64,000 nucleotides of DNA from Ridgeia piscesae (GCA_025642075.2 JAODUO010001674.1:7501-71500); one strand, 5' to 3'; positions 47,481 through 61,313 are shown, counted from the first letter of the stretch. Numbers and translations: made by a program. Notes: generated by a model not told the origin, from the letters alone.

Positions 47481-49789
47481 CATACAACCCGTGCACTTTG
47501 TTTACCTGCAAAGGTTATCTATATAGTACACGGTTTTATCTGCACAAATGGGTGTAATTTATTATAATTTGTCACGTGGCACGGATAGATTTTCTGGCAA
47601 GGAAAGACAAATATTTTAACAGAAATTGTAGCCTACATAAAATCAACGATATATGAGAACAAACACAATGGCGTGCTTCTTCGCCAGACTTGCACCACTT
47701 CAGCAGTGAATGCGACACCAGCAGTAGCTGCTTTACAATCGCCAGACTGAACATTGTGCTACTACAAGACCGTCACCGTATGCATTTTCAGGTGCACTAT
47801 AATATGTGTTATTTTGTAAGACGGCTGGAAATACGCATACTTATATAACATATATAACAGGCAGTTTGTTATCACGACTGTCATGGGGAACTACCACCAG
47901 TGTCCCGCCTGCCTCTGGGCACGCACCTGTTAGTGTTCATTAAAGGTCGACGCGGAAGGAAAACGGGACAACTGAACCATTTAATTTTCACCTGATAGAA
48001 TATGCACGCAAGCTACAGAATAGAGATCGACTGATATCGACAGTCAAGGTCGATATTTCCCAAAAATAGCTCCAGTGTTGATCGAGCCGGTGCCTTTATA
48101 TGGCGGACCGAGCAGAAAAGGTCGCCGCCAACAGAGGGCGCCAGTTCACACATGAGTTCATTGTGCATCGAAAAGGGACCGACTAAAATATTTGATAAAA
48201 TGGTGAGAGCTTCGTTGTAAATCTCAATTAAATTCACTAAATTTTCCTAAGGATTTTTTACACACAGCTCATGATCTCGTAATGAAATGAAATATAGTAC
48301 ATATTAAACGTAGGTTTAAACAATATAAAAGATTTTCAAACAAGAGATATGAAATGCAAAACGCCACAAAAAACGAACCCGTACACATCAGTAATATTGA
48401 TGCGTAAAAATACCTTAATACTCACCAAGAGGATGTTACACTTTATTACTAAAGCCATCATTCAAAGTCTGATTACTATATATTTTTTAAAGATATACAC
48501 AAACTTTAAAAGTTGGCATATTGCTCCTTGGCTGGTGCAATATGCCCACCAAAAGGGACAATTCGCACAGGGACGGGATTTGACATTCACAACAATCTTT
48601 GATGTCGTACACTGCTTGGATAGCGATGTAAAACATTTTTCTTTTGATATTTGCTAATGAGAACACCTAATAATAAAATCGATATAATAAGTAAATATGA
48701 TCTTGCATACATAGTGTCCGACTTAGATAAATTTAAGTGTGCATATTGAATTGGAAGTAGTGAGATTGGTATTGATAATTGTGTAATTATCATTATAGTC
48801 ATTGTCATCATACAAGATGTTTCTGTACTTTATATCATGTTTGTATATATTATAATATATAGCCAAAACAGGTATGGGGTAAAACGCCTATGTAGGCGTA
48901 TTTCCCCCTTAATGGGTAGGCGTCTTGCCCCACTAGGGCTATTTTGATCAGTAGGTGTCTCTAGTAAGCGTGCTTACAATTAATGTTACTAATATGTTTA
49001 CAAGTTAATTATGATGACACATGCATAGTGGTAACACTCTACCTTTAGTTACGATGACTTTATTCACACAAAAGTAGACGTTAATTTTAACATAAAAACC
49101 AAGAAAATCACAAAACGTCGATTAATATCCATACTTACTTTTGAACATTCACATTAACGCTCTTGTCAGAAGAAAGCGAGAATGTCAGCACTTGAAAAAC
49201 ATAACATGTGCTATGGGCGTACTGCCTCAAATGGGCGTATTATCCCGCCCTCCCCTATCCAGTAGGCACTGTAGGCATGTGCCTAAATCCCACGCAGGGT
49301 AGGGGCCCACACAAATACCAGTGTATTTTGTTTTTATAGACTGAATGTTCCTGAAAGCCGGGAAACAAGACACTATTTGCCACTTTTGTTGAATCCGCTT
49401 CCTGGAATTTCACAATTTACACAGCTCCACATGTGTGTGTCGTCGGTGGAACCGAGACAAGACCGCGGATAAACAGAATTTATGGCGCATTTTTATAACA
49501 GCTCTAATTTCATTGCATTTTGCCATGCTGTGCGCCTTCTACTGTCGGCGGTGGGGTCTTTTAGTGAGTTTCTTTACCATTCCATAGTCATAAAATTACC
49601 AGATGAAAACTAATTTTTTAATAACGTTTAACACAATCGCACGAAGTTGCATCAACTTAACACCATCAACAGTATTAAAGATACTGTCCTGCCACTGGCC
49701 GTCTTCAAGACTGTACTGTGGCGATTGATTTTGAAGGTTTGATATGTCAATGGTCGAGGCCCGTAGCCCAGTGTGTGTATGTGGGGGGA
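47481..49789. other. Intergenic, nothing recognised apart from one hairpin
   Basis: AT-rich with short ORFs only. The hairpin at 48876-48907 is listed separately. Confidence 0.5.
48876..48907. other. 32-nt palindrome
   Basis: GGGGTAAAACGCCTA, TG, TAGGCGTATTTCCCC: arms of 15 nt with two mismatches and a 2-nt centre. Confidence 0.7.
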
Positions 49790-49930
49790 TGTGTGTGTGT
49801 GTGTGTGTGTGTGTCGTGCGTGCGTGCGTGCGTGCGTGCGTGTGCGTGTGCGTGTGCGTGTGCGTGTGCGTGTGCGTGTGCGTGTGCGTGCATGTATGTG
49901 CGTGTGTGCGTGTGCCTGTGTGTGCATGCG
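49790..49930. repeat. TG/GTGC/TGTGCG microsatellite
   Basis: (TG)n, (GTGC)n and (GTGTGC)n in tandem. Confidence 0.95.
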
Positions 49931-50949
49931 TGAAAGCAAAATAGTAATGTGATATCAGGTATGGAGCATATTCAATATCATACAGCTAAGAGTATGCTTT
50001 TATTAGTAAATTTACAAGATTAAAATAGTTATGAAAGTGTTTGTGATTTCACTGTAAGTAAATTGTACCCTTTTCACGCCGAACCAGTTGTTTGGTTGAA
50101 AACGTTCTCTATTGTGTCACGTGACACGTTCGCTGTTCAGGACAGAACTTATTACTGTGTGTGTTTGGCTTTGTAATGTTACAACGTGTAAAAACGTCAC
50201 TATTGTCCACATTAAAAAGCATATCATTGTGCACTTTTAAGAGAGCAATCTCCGTAGAATTAAATTGTTTATATGCGGATGGGAACACATTTGATAGATT
50301 AGTTGAATTAATATAAGATACAATGCGTTTTGTTACAACTTGTTCAAATATCTATACCAAGTTATTGTGAAATGAATTGCTGGATGACTGTACCTACATC
50401 TCAGCCAAGAGACAATTACCTATCTTGGAATGCCCACAATAGGCCGATAAATCCCACACTTCCTCGATTGTTCCCAGGTGAGTACCGGGCACAATGGAAC
50501 GTACGGCAAAGTGATCGCTGTGTATTATGCCTAGGGCGACGTCCCAAATCACACTACGACTGGTAAATATATCCGAGCCAGCGTGCGGAAGTTAGATGAA
50601 TCGGTTGTGCTTGTCCTAGTAATTGACTGCAGTCTTCATAGGTCACGAGTCCGACACGAACTAGCCTATTGTTGAACACTGGCCTAAGGACGGGAACATT
50701 CTTCTTTGACAGTGTTGTTTCCAAACGCCGTTTAATAGCGCAGGAAGTGACGTTCCATGCAACGAGGATTTCGGGGAGGCTATGTGACGTCATACTATGG
50801 GGAAATGACGCCGGAATCAAAAGCGCTATTAGACGTACGCCTCCATTTCCAACTACGTTGTATCTTTATCAAGAATGCCTGAAAAATTGCTGCCGATCGG
50901 CGAACACACTCAGGATAAGCTTAGGATCGCGATGGTGAGATCATTAGGG

Positions 50950-51560
50950 AAAATAGTCTCGCTTAACCGACTGTCGGTCGGCTGCGCGGAACTACGCCGA
51001 GAAGAGAGTCTGGTTACTTAGTCGGCTTTTGTTTGTTTATCCGCGTGATCTATACAATGCTGCCACCTCACGGACACTGGTTAATCTTGCCGTAATGTAT
51101 ATTTTTTATAAACAACTGAAATTTTGTATTTCTATTTATTTTGTGTTAATATATGTTTAATTTTGAATAGTTTTTATAATAGAGCATTATTTGATAAAAA
51201 AGGTATCCTTATTTAATTTGTATGTTATTCGTGTGGGGCTAAACAACGCTGCCACCTCACGGATACTGGTTAATCCTGTCGTAATTCTTATTTTATAAAC
51301 AACTGTGAATTTGAATTTTTACTAATTTTTGTGTTAATATAAGTTCAATGTCGAATACTTTTCATAGGATAACATTATCTTGTAAAAGTATGTCGTTATT
51401 TGATTTTTTTATTTCATAGTTGGCCTGAGATCTAGCCAATCAGCGTCTCTACCCTAATCTGGGGTAAAACCTAATAAATGCAGAGCCATTCTTTCCCCAG
51501 GCAGAGTTGAGGGGATTAACAGTGCTGCTACCTCACGGAGCCTGGGTAACCGAGGCTCTG
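50950..51560 (+). repeat. Dispersed repeat, family B copy 3 (longest)
   Basis: Contains GTCTCGCTTAACCGACTGTC, CACCTCACGGACACTGGTTAA, TTTTGAATAGTTTTTATAAT and GGTATCCTTATTTAATTTG. A partial second unit follows from about 51236 (GTGTGGGGCTAAACAACGCT). The 27470 and 32385 copies share this order. The boundary near TCTGGGGTAAAACCTAATAA also recurs at 27770. Confidence 0.75.
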
Positions 51561-53974
51561 GGGAAAACGGACGTTGGATTGTTCTGTTGTCAACGGGTTG
51601 ATGGTGAGAGAACAAAGCTGACGTCACATCCGAGTAGCTAACCCATACATGAGTTAGCCTAGTAACCTTTTAGGCGCCGGAATATGCAATGAGCAAAACA
51701 AAAAATTTGGGACACGAGAGGAATTCTTTCTTAACGTTGTGGCTAAGAATGCGTAATTGAGCGACCAATCTAGAAATCTATATATTATGCGATATTCTAC
51801 ACTTCGTGTTACAGAAAATGTCCATACATAGATAATGAAAATACCCATCTTGGAAATATTAAAAAAATTCCTTCTAACGTCGCTTCCTCGAAAATAATCT
51901 GTTCTTTTATACTTATCTGACATTACAAGTAGGACAAACCGCAGTTAACAGAAATGAAGACAAGCACTGCTTAATTTCACCGTTCCGTGTGGCGATCTGT
52001 GACGGATAAGAGACCAGGACTGATATCAACCACCAACGCCCCCTGGTGTGCTAGCTGGATGATAAGACAGATAGCAAGTGTTGGTTCTACCTCGGTTCAC
52101 CATGTGGCGCCACTATCGCGCTATACAAAAGTTACTGTGGAATACGACATGCTGTAGCAATTTAATAATGTCGACTTCTGTAGATGTTTGCTAATTGGTG
52201 TAATAATGAGTGCATATTACTTTTCCACACATACTAAATTAATAACCACCAAACAAGTGCACAGTTCCTGAAAACAATCGATTTAGGCGACAATTAGCCG
52301 GAGAACACAACGAAATAGCTAGCCGTAATAACATTTTAAATGAAAATATTACTCTTCGAATGTAATGAAAACAAAACATTTCTCGAGAGGTAAATAATTT
52401 ACTCAATAAAAGAAAATATACAGTATAGCATAGTATACAAAAATTGGTGGGAAGAAAACATCGGAAATCGATATATAATTATTTTAGTTAAATAGTATAT
52501 CTGATATACTCGGTCTCGTCTTGACGTGTATGTCGAGCTCGACTGTTGTATCCCTCATTCCGACAGTGCAAGCTACAATTATTTAATTAATTTTATACGT
52601 AACCGGTTACTCCCCGAGCAGTAATAATCTATGTTCGTAATTTACTTTACATATATGCATAGGAGAACAATATTTAAACATCTATCTAGCTTCCTGTGTA
52701 AAACGTAATACATAGACAGGTGAGACGTGTGGGTGACGGTGAGAATGCACCAGTCCGTTGGGTATTATGAACCTAGTTTTTATTTTGGTAAATGTTTTGT
52801 GACGTATATGTCAGAATTCCATTACGCATGTAACATTCCACAATGCCTATAATAGATAATTAAGTTCATTAGAGAGTTTAGGAAAATAATGCATTACTTA
52901 AAACGTATTCCTAAACATTTTCATATTACCAAAGCGACGGGCTATATAAGCACGTATGCATAGTGAATGTATCTGTTTTTAAATACTGTATACCAGCAAA
53001 GCCTAGCCTTAGCCCAGTGGCTAAGCTTAGCTAAACTTAGCATAAACCCTAACGACAAGCAGCGCAGGGTCAATTGTGAATTTGTATTATTTACAGGAAT
53101 ACAACTTAATTTATTTTGTAATCTTCTAGCTGTGTGTATAATGTATGCGATATATGAGAAGTTTGGCGACTGTAAGGTCGTTTTCATGGTTAGGCCAGAA
53201 AGTAACATATCGCCCAAAATGCAATATGGGAACATTTCACTAACGTTGTTGTTAAGAGCTCTTAAACCCGATTTTGATCCTTAAGTTTAACAATGATCTT
53301 GGCTGCATGAAACTGTCAACACAATGACGCGCCAGCGAGACTTTGTCACTGGTATAGATATTTGCTTTTTGAAAATCTCATCTTAAATCTAACAACGGAC
53401 TTTGTTTAATGATGCATTTTCTTTAAACAAAATAATGTTTAATGATGCATTTTCTTAGTGAAACGACCACCCGGGCATTTGTTCTTTGAAAATGTTTAAT
53501 GATGCATTTACAAGTTAGTGAAACGGGCATTGTTGTATATAACAGTAGAACTAGAGCGCTTTCGATGGCGTTTATTGCACTGTCAAGGTTAGCGCACCGC
53601 TCGCAGGGAAATGTTCACTTAGCGCTGGGGCGGGCAAAGTGCTCATTTCATCAGGTAAACGTATGGCGAGTTCAATCAGTGCACTGGCACTAACGCCGCC
53701 CGTTTATTGCTCAATTACCACACTTCCAGCGGCTCTCTGATAACTGCCGAGTATCACCGACGTTCATTGGACGACCCACACGTAGCTGGTTTTTCATAAT
53801 TAAAATGGGAAACTAGGTGTCTGTCCCAAGTTCTAACGCACGCACAGATAAACACTTTCGCATCGTGTGGTGATATTTTTTGTTGCTAGAAAGTATTCAC
53901 CGTTCGAAACTTAGCGTGGACACACGATCGTCATTGAAATTGGCTATGTGATCTGAAGTCAGTTGTAACCTAGT

Positions 53975-53978
<4 letters not shown>
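51561..53978. other. Intergenic, nothing recognised
   Basis: AT-rich with short ORFs. A 21-nt phrase (AATGTTTAATGATGCATTT and flank) recurs near 53407, 53438 and 53490. Confidence 0.5.

Positions 53979-54058
<80 letters not shown>
53979..54058. repeat. (TA)n microsatellite
   Basis: About 80 bp of TA with a short AAA interruption. Confidence 0.97.
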
Positions 54059-54061
<3 letters not shown>

Positions 54062-54678
54062 GGTGTTGGTCGTTTCTTATACGTACTTTCTGAGGTATAT
54101 TATGGTTAAGGTCGGAAACTGTTCTGACGCACGCACGATTAATGCCGTGGTCGCAAGTTTAGCCCGAGGAGAAATATTTAGTGACTCAACTGTGAGATTG
54201 CGCCATTAAAAAACAGTAACTGATCTATCAAGACAAACTTCACACGTGTTCTTGCACCCAGCTGGGCAGTAGCCGCGTAACCAGCAGTAACAGTAGTTGG
54301 GAACTTGGGACATTACATCACACAACGAGTAGACACATTATAACGAGTGACCGCATGTCAGTAGCCCGCCTTTGTAACAACTCCGGTTGATACAGTGTCC
54401 TAGCTTCAGGCTGCAAATGAAAATGTAGTTGTATAACATATTCAAAACAAGAGCTATGGCTTATACTAATTTATAAGTCAGTTGTTATAAAATTATAAGC
54501 CTTTACTAGACGAGGTTTTCACAAGACGGACGTGACAAACTTAAAAAACTTAATTTCCTTTATTAAAAATCAAAATAAATATTGACCAGGACTATTTTGT
54601 AAATAAAATAGGCGGATTTTCGCATCATATAATTATCTGTGTTAAAGTGATTTTGTGTGTTATTGAGCTTAATGTCAA

Positions 54679-54680
<2 letters not shown>

Positions 54681-54759
<79 letters not shown>

Positions 54760-54769
54760 AATATATATA

Positions 54770-54820
<51 letters not shown>
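54681..54820. repeat. (TA)n microsatellite flanking a fold-back element
   Basis: About 140 bp of TA ends exactly at the left end of the inverted repeat starting at 54821. Confidence 0.97.
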
Positions 54821-54823
<3 letters not shown>

Positions 54824-54992
54824 CGCTACAATAAATACTACACAAGTTGCGCACATTAACTACTTATAAAATTATTTTATTGTTAACTTCAAATAATATA
54901 TATATATGTATATTGTTTATTCAATTATAACTATAATTTATTTTATAAGTAGTTAATGTGCCGCAACTTGTGTAGTATTTATTGTAGCGTCA
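54821..54992. mobile_element. Fold-back / MITE-like element with ~54-bp terminal inverted repeats
   Basis: The left end TGACGCTACAATAAATACTA continues to about 54874. Its reverse complement runs from about 54938 to 54992, ending TAGTATTTATTGTAGCGTCA. The arms differ by one indel (GTTGCG-CAC against GTTGCGGCAC). The centre is AT-rich with no coding capacity. Both ends abut TA tracts, consistent with insertion into TA. Confidence 0.8.
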
Positions 54993-55012
54993 ATATATAT
55001 ATATATATATAT

Positions 55013-55015
55013 TGT

Positions 55016-55088
<73 letters not shown>
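55013..55088. repeat. (GT)n microsatellite
   Basis: About 38 GT units between the fold-back element and its partial copy. Confidence 0.97.
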
Positions 55089-55091
<3 letters not shown>

Positions 55092-55175
55092 TACATATTA
55101 ATACTATTACTACTACATAAGTTGCGGCACATTAACTACTCATAAAATTAAATCTGTCTAACTTCAAACAATATA

Positions 55176-55227
<52 letters not shown>
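55089..55227 (+). repeat. Partial, diverged copy of the fold-back arm plus (TA)n
   Basis: CGCTACATATTAATACTA, CTACATAAGTTGCGGCACAT, TAACTACTCATAAAATTA and CTAACTTCAAACAATATA follow the order of 54824-54900 with changes. A TA run follows from about 55172. Confidence 0.75.
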
Positions 55228-55230
<3 letters not shown>

Positions 55231-57292
55231 TGACTTGAATTGTCAAGTATATATATATATTCTTGACAATTATATGTAATCTAATTTATCTAATATAATA
55301 GAGACATTTTTGATCTATTGTTTCAAAATATGTAACATATTAAACCGATTTTTAATGTCATAATGATGGACAGACACATATATATGTATCTGGTCAGTGA
55401 TTGTACTTACTTTTACTAACCAGCCAAGGGAAGGACAGGTCACAGGGGACTCCAATAACCGACACACATACAATATAAACCCTAGAAACAATAAACAGGA
55501 GGTTAACAAAGTGTCCTTGCACCCGACATATCGCCCAACTAATTAAGACCAGTCGTCAGATAGGTTTGACACTCAAATGCGAGTTTCATAAAGGGCCAGT
55601 TGCACTAATGAAGTCACGCCCAATTGTTAGGTGTTGATGGACATTTATGACCAATGGTAGTGCCGGTGCTATTTAATCGACAATCCCCAGGTATGTCCCC
55701 AGGCGAAATGACACCAAATGTCGTATCTTTCTGTGAACAAACACGCTATTTTAGGTGTTCTACAACTTGTCTAAATTACGCCCAATTTATTCGCGGTTGC
55801 ATTCACGAGGCTTCCCAGTGCGTTTGAAACAGCCACGCAACAGGATATTACGTCACCAATCAGTTCAGATGAGGTTGATAGCGTTAATTAAGTACCTCGA
55901 GAACAAAAGGCAAAGGAAGACCAAAGCCAAATAGATTACTCGATAACAACGTGTACTGGTCACTAGCTTACAAAGATGATGGTTCGTCTTAATCAAAGCA
56001 AGACGACGCTGATAGTTTCTCAGTAGATCAGATTAATCTATCCGGTTTATAACAATTATTACATGTTGACCATTTACAAATTTAAGTAAAAATCCATGTA
56101 GCCTAAATGTGTAGGCCCTAAATTATAAACATAGAAGCCAATAATACTCTCATTAATATTACACAGTTACTAACCAAGCACTTGACTACAGGGTACGATC
56201 TGTAATAATGTTCTGGGAACTTTGTTCTTCCTCCAGCTATTCCCGCCCTTGAAATCACGAGAACAAGAGCGAGCACATGACGTCACAAACCACACGAACT
56301 CTGTGATGAGCAATGACGCAGATGTCCAGAGATTCCTCACAGACCGGTCGTGTGATGATAGTTAGTCCAGCCACTGATGTCCACACACAGTTCTTGGTTT
56401 AAATGTGACAAGAATTGCGTTTGGACAATCACCGCCTGGGTATGCAAGTTGGATCCAATGTCGTCGTGACTTCAGCGCCTCGTTCTGGTTCACAGCGAGT
56501 CTTACTCCATGGGTTGAATATTTATATATTTACGCCGATGATTAGTCAAGACTTGCCTTACCCAACCCCGCCATATGCAAATCACAATGCATGTTTTATA
56601 TGTGTGCAAATAATAGCTGCCTTAAACAAATACTGCTTTATCAAACCCATTTCAGGCTGCACCGATCTAACAGTTACAACAGCAACGTAGACAGCGTCGT
56701 CTGGCCAAGCTCAGACTTGAACTGAGCGGAATAGACCAGGACTAAGAAGTGACAACTAATATCAGAAATAAGACAAACCAATTTATGATCATATGCATTA
56801 TTTTCGTTCCTTAGTTTCAGCTATAATTCAAGCACACGTTCCTCGATCTACATTTTCAGTTTATCCTTTCGTCCGCCAATTTAATTTTTCTACTATATTT
56901 ATGCAGTGATATTATTCATATATTTTGAGGGAATTATTCAGCTGAACTGAAGCAAAGCAAATTATTTTAACTGCAGCCAGTAATATGATGACGGTCTATA
57001 ACGTCATAGAAGTCACGCTGAACGTGTATTATGCCAAACTTTACCTCAACCATATTTTATTACGTTAAAAGAACAAAATTCCACAAGATTGATTAAAACA
57101 TGCATAAATAGAATTCACAAATGTCTATGTATCGTCCAGCAAATACACGTTACATTATGTTTGTGTTGGTATTATCACAAGCCAAACACAAGGATACAAA
57201 TCGACATATTATTCAATAATCTGAATAAAACAGTTTGCTTTGCTGCGCACAGACAACCCTTCTGTGTTTAAATACCGTTGATGGATTGCAAC
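55228..57292. other. Intergenic, nothing recognised
   Basis: Short ORFs without motifs. Confidence 0.5.
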
Positions 57293-57771
57293 ATGGCCGG
57301 CGGATTCAAAGAAAACGCTGCAGTAGAACAAGCCAGCACAGGTACAGCCGAAAAGGCAATATTCGCTCCCGGCTGATCAGTATGTGCACGTCACTATTTA
57401 CCAAGACGAGTCCTAGGCCGCGGTATGCAGGTAGGAGGCTGGTTGTGATAATTATTCATTTATCAAAGGGTGATTTATAAAGCAACACGTGCATTTATTT
57501 CATATGGCATTCGTGCAGGTCAATGATGCTTCGAATGTTTCGACAATAAAACCAAAGACAGTCAGATAACCGTAAAATAAGCAGTATTTTCCGTTATAAT
57601 AAAATACGCATTTTATATCAAAAGTGACTCGTTATTATTACTGTTATGTAATGTATTATACGGATTAGACTATGTTTGCGCTTAAAGTATCATTTTTGCA
57701 ATTATAGGTTCTTCAATGGCCAACGGACCGATTCATTACTTCCAACACCGTCTGAATCTGAATAGAACAAG
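57293..57771 (+). CDS. Two candidate first exons of an unidentified gene
   Basis: The ATG at 57293 (CAACATGG, good context) reads MAGGFKENAAVEQAST and ends in phase 1 at a GTACAG donor (57342). The acceptor ATTATAG at 57707 opens an in-phase exon, SSMANGPIHYFQHRLNLNRT, to a GTGTGT donor at 57772, phase 2. A strong acceptor (TTTTTTCTTTAG, near 58506) continues in frame for about 17 codons. I recognise no family. Phase agreement alone is weak evidence. Confidence 0.22.
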
Positions 57772-60232
57772 GTGTGTCGTAAGATGCCAATGTTGGCTAC
57801 CCTAGGCTATAGTATACGGCAGGGACAGGGTGAGTGTGTGCATGCTACTCGCCTACTGAGTGTGTGAACCGCAAGTCAGGCGGCTGAAATAAGTTAATAT
57901 CACATATTTATTAACTACATGCGAATCATGCACATTATTGCATTACTACAAGACACAAAACCAATATGGTTATATATTCCACATGAATGAAAAGTCGTTG
58001 TCTTGTGACTTGTCTAATCGTAATACTAATAGTCGAGTTGCCATTTTGTGAAACTGGAAATGGTTGGTCGTGTAAGTTTTTTATAGTTAAATCTTGTAGA
58101 TTATGTGTCCTTCAACTCAAATCCGTGGGATATTCCAGGCATATTTATGATACGAAAATCTTTATTCTTTGGGCAGCTTTGAGACCGAAAGATCGACCCA
58201 ATTTTCGCCACTCTGCGCCACTGCATCTGCAGCCGTCCGCAATCGCAGTGAGCGATATAAGGCAGCGTATGTTGACGCAAGCAGTGGCGGTCTTTGGTCC
58301 TCTAAAACGTGCTAAAACGCAATATCTTTGTAATATTATTATGCCTAGGATGACACTGAATGGTTGAACTAATGCACCGTGGTATACAATTTAGGCAGTA
58401 TATAGTTACAGTTGCGAAATTGAGATGAGTCTGGATTCGATGAAAGTGCCGCTTACCGTTGGCGTTGCGCGTTGAACTTGAATGAAGGCACTTCTTTTTT
58501 CTTTAGTCAAAGTTTACACCAGAGGCAGAGTACAGTTGCCGCTAGCACAGCGTTTTAATCTTGTCCCGGTTGTATTCTGTTTGTAATTAAGAGTCGGGCA
58601 CAACGTGCTGTTTTCACAGGCATGTAAGCGAAATCGGTATAAGCAAGTCTAACTAAAAACTTTGCAACAGAGCGTCTGGGTGTAAACGGTCTATCGTTCG
58701 GCATGTCACATGTTTCAACTATACATTAGCATAACAACTCCGATCAACGTTTACACAACCACTGGGAGCTGAAGAAACGAAGAATAGAAAGAACATCTGT
58801 CACTCATGACAAAGGCGAAGCAGACGCTTTTACTAGAAACGTCTTAATTTTAATCTGGAGTAGACAACCTGTTTGCTTGCCTTATTTCTTATGCAGTTAT
58901 CATGACAAGCCATATCCGAGTGATAACGTCTACGTCGATAAATTACCATGCATGCAAAAGGCAAAGGCCAAAGCCAAAGCCATAGCCTGTCATAACCCAT
59001 CGGCAATATCCTACGACATAACAAAACTAAGAAGTTAGCCTTTGAATAATCTGTAGCCTTTGAATAATCTGAACTTCAAAATTATGATAGCGAAGCTAAT
59101 AAGACCCGGGACTTGCCTTAGACTTAGGCCTTAGCTGCATATTATAAAAAGTATAACATCTAGTAGACATATACTTAAGTTAGAACTTTCTGTAAAAGAA
59201 CGTACTAAATCGAGGGTAAATGTAATATCACGGCCAAAGTTCAAACCTCTGTCTCTGACTCGGTGAAATGTTAAGACATACAATACCATTTGTGTCTACG
59301 TTCTTCACCGTCTGTCCCGTGCACGACGTTGAATACTCGAGAAATACTTCACTTCCCGACGACTTCATGCACACGTTCGAATTCTGCGTTTACTTAGCAC
59401 TCGACGCGGCGGTAGGTAGACCAGAGACACGGGACTAAAACTCAATGATTCGTCCCACACCGAAAGAAACAAACAATATAACATTTTAGACAGGAAGCAC
59501 ATGCTAATAAATTATACAATGTAACACCACGCGCACTAGATACGGGATAACTAACTAATTCGAAGACCAGACTCGGATGATTTCAGAAATGCCAAAAACA
59601 ATTATAGAGGGTGTTGCAAATGTGGTCTATAAATAAATTGAAACGTTTCATTAGTGACGTTCAAAGCGATCAGTTTTGAGTAATGCGCATTTAATAAAGA
59701 GGACAATGATAAACAACTGCCTGGTCTGGCCTGGGTAAACACCAGCTGGTCGCTATGGATGTGACCCGCTTCCTGACCTAACACAAAAAGTCGGACACTA
59801 GTTCGCTTTCTCTGACAAAAAAATCCTACGACGCATATATTTTGACTGAAACACTCTTCCCTGCATGTAAACATAATAATAATAATTGTTTATAATAATA
59901 TTATTATATTTGTTGCATATTTGTAATTAGTCTATTCGTTGAAAACAATGTAATTGATGTGTTTTTCCACGTTGACACGGAGTTAACATGTGGGTACGTG
60001 CATACAGCAGGGCACTACATTATGCAAGAATGTTAATCCGCACATGCAAATATTTGTTGCCATGGGAACACTGTATGGGCCCCATTTCTGGACAACCACT
60101 ACACCACTCGTATTAGTGTAGATATTCACGTAATGCACATGTCATGATATGCAAATAAGGATTTCGTCAAAGTTCATTAAATAACAGTTGTTGGGTTTTG
60201 CTGTTGTAGCATTAATCATCTGTTACAGATTC
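57772..60232. other. Intergenic or intronic, nothing firm
   Basis: Short ORFs only, including 57987-58367 without recognisable motif. Confidence 0.45.
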
Positions 60233-60315
60233 ATGTTTTGAGATATTCTGTAATGAAATATCAAGGATTCTATAGCTTGTGAAGCTGTAAGATCCTTGGA
60301 AATATCTTAAAACAT
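60233..60315. other. 83-nt imperfect hairpin
   Basis: The outer arms ATGTTTTGAGATATT (60233-60247) and AATATCTTAAAACAT (60301-60315) pair over 14 of 15 positions. The inner arms CAAGGATTCTATAGCTT (60262-60278) and AAGCTGTAAGATCCTTG (60282-60298) pair over 14 of 17. There is a 3-nt loop and a one-sided internal bulge. Confidence 0.7.
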
Positions 60316-60603
60316 CGGGAACTGTTCACGAGACTTGATTGTGCTTCGGGCTTGATGCACCATGGAATGAGATAACCGTCACTAATTACAGGTCCAATTT
60401 CACGATCAATTAATGTTTCTTAACCGGACGGCGCTTCTGCCTGCTAGCACCCCGGTGGGCATTACCCTTATATGTGGGTAGGTTCAGCCGAAGGCCACAT
60501 CTACCCCTTGATAAGAGCATCCAATATCAAAAAGCATAGCCTTGTTCTAGGGAAAAATCAGAACGACACAATTTAAAAGTAATTTCCCGCGAAACTGCCC
60601 CGT

Positions 60604-60843
60604 GTAGATCCGATATACCGAAGTACAGGCTCGATGGACATTCGTGAATGCTGCAGTAAAAACCTGGTCTTGTTCTATAGGGACGGTTCCTAAAAAAGGT
60701 ACTATTGTCTTGTCTTTGGAACTTCCGCCTATTGTTGACCTTTGCTTTAGGGAAACGTGTGAAAAACGTGCCGATAATTTAGCGACGCCCTGTAAAAAAA
60801 CGAATCTTGAAGCAGGCACACCCAAAGTCCAGGACAATTACTA
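60604..60843 (+). other. Open frame of ~78 codons, unidentified
   Basis: Open after a TAG at about 60604 and closed by TAG at 60841. It includes TEVQARWTFVNAAVKTW and VPKKGTIVLSLELPPIVDLC. The composition looks protein-like but I know no family. It could be a transposon remnant. The minus strand is also open here. Confidence 0.2.
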
Positions 60844-60999
60844 GGCTACTGTAATCCCCCAACTAAAATCCTAATATTTTGGTAGCGGATACTGCTGGAG
60901 GTTTTTAGATCGGGTTAGGTTTGTCTATATATTCACCACGTTCTGGCATCTATGATGATATTATTATTACAGTATACACATAGAGGTCGGAATAAACAC

Positions 61000-61140
61000 C
61001 GCGCGCGCGGACACACACACACCGCACGCGCCCGCACGCACACACACACCGCACGCGCCCGCACGCACACACACTCGCAGACCGCACGCGCCCGCCCGCA
61101 CTCACACACACACACACACACACGCGCACACATACATACA
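61000..61140. repeat. CA/CGCG-rich microsatellite
   Basis: (CA)n mixed with CGCACGCGCCCG repeats at a period of about 36 bp near 61020-61100. Confidence 0.9.
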
Positions 61141-61237
61141 CAGTTAGATACTGACGGCATTAATTAAAAAAAACGGACGGTTCCATGCACGGTGATATGG
61201 TTTATTTAAATAACGATAGAATAAGCGCGTGCGCGCG

Positions 61238-61242
61238 CCGCG

Positions 61243-61312
<70 letters not shown>
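61238..61312. repeat. (CA)n microsatellite
   Basis: About 35 CA units preceded by a GCGCGC tract. Confidence 0.97.
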
Positions 61313-61313
<1 letters not shown>

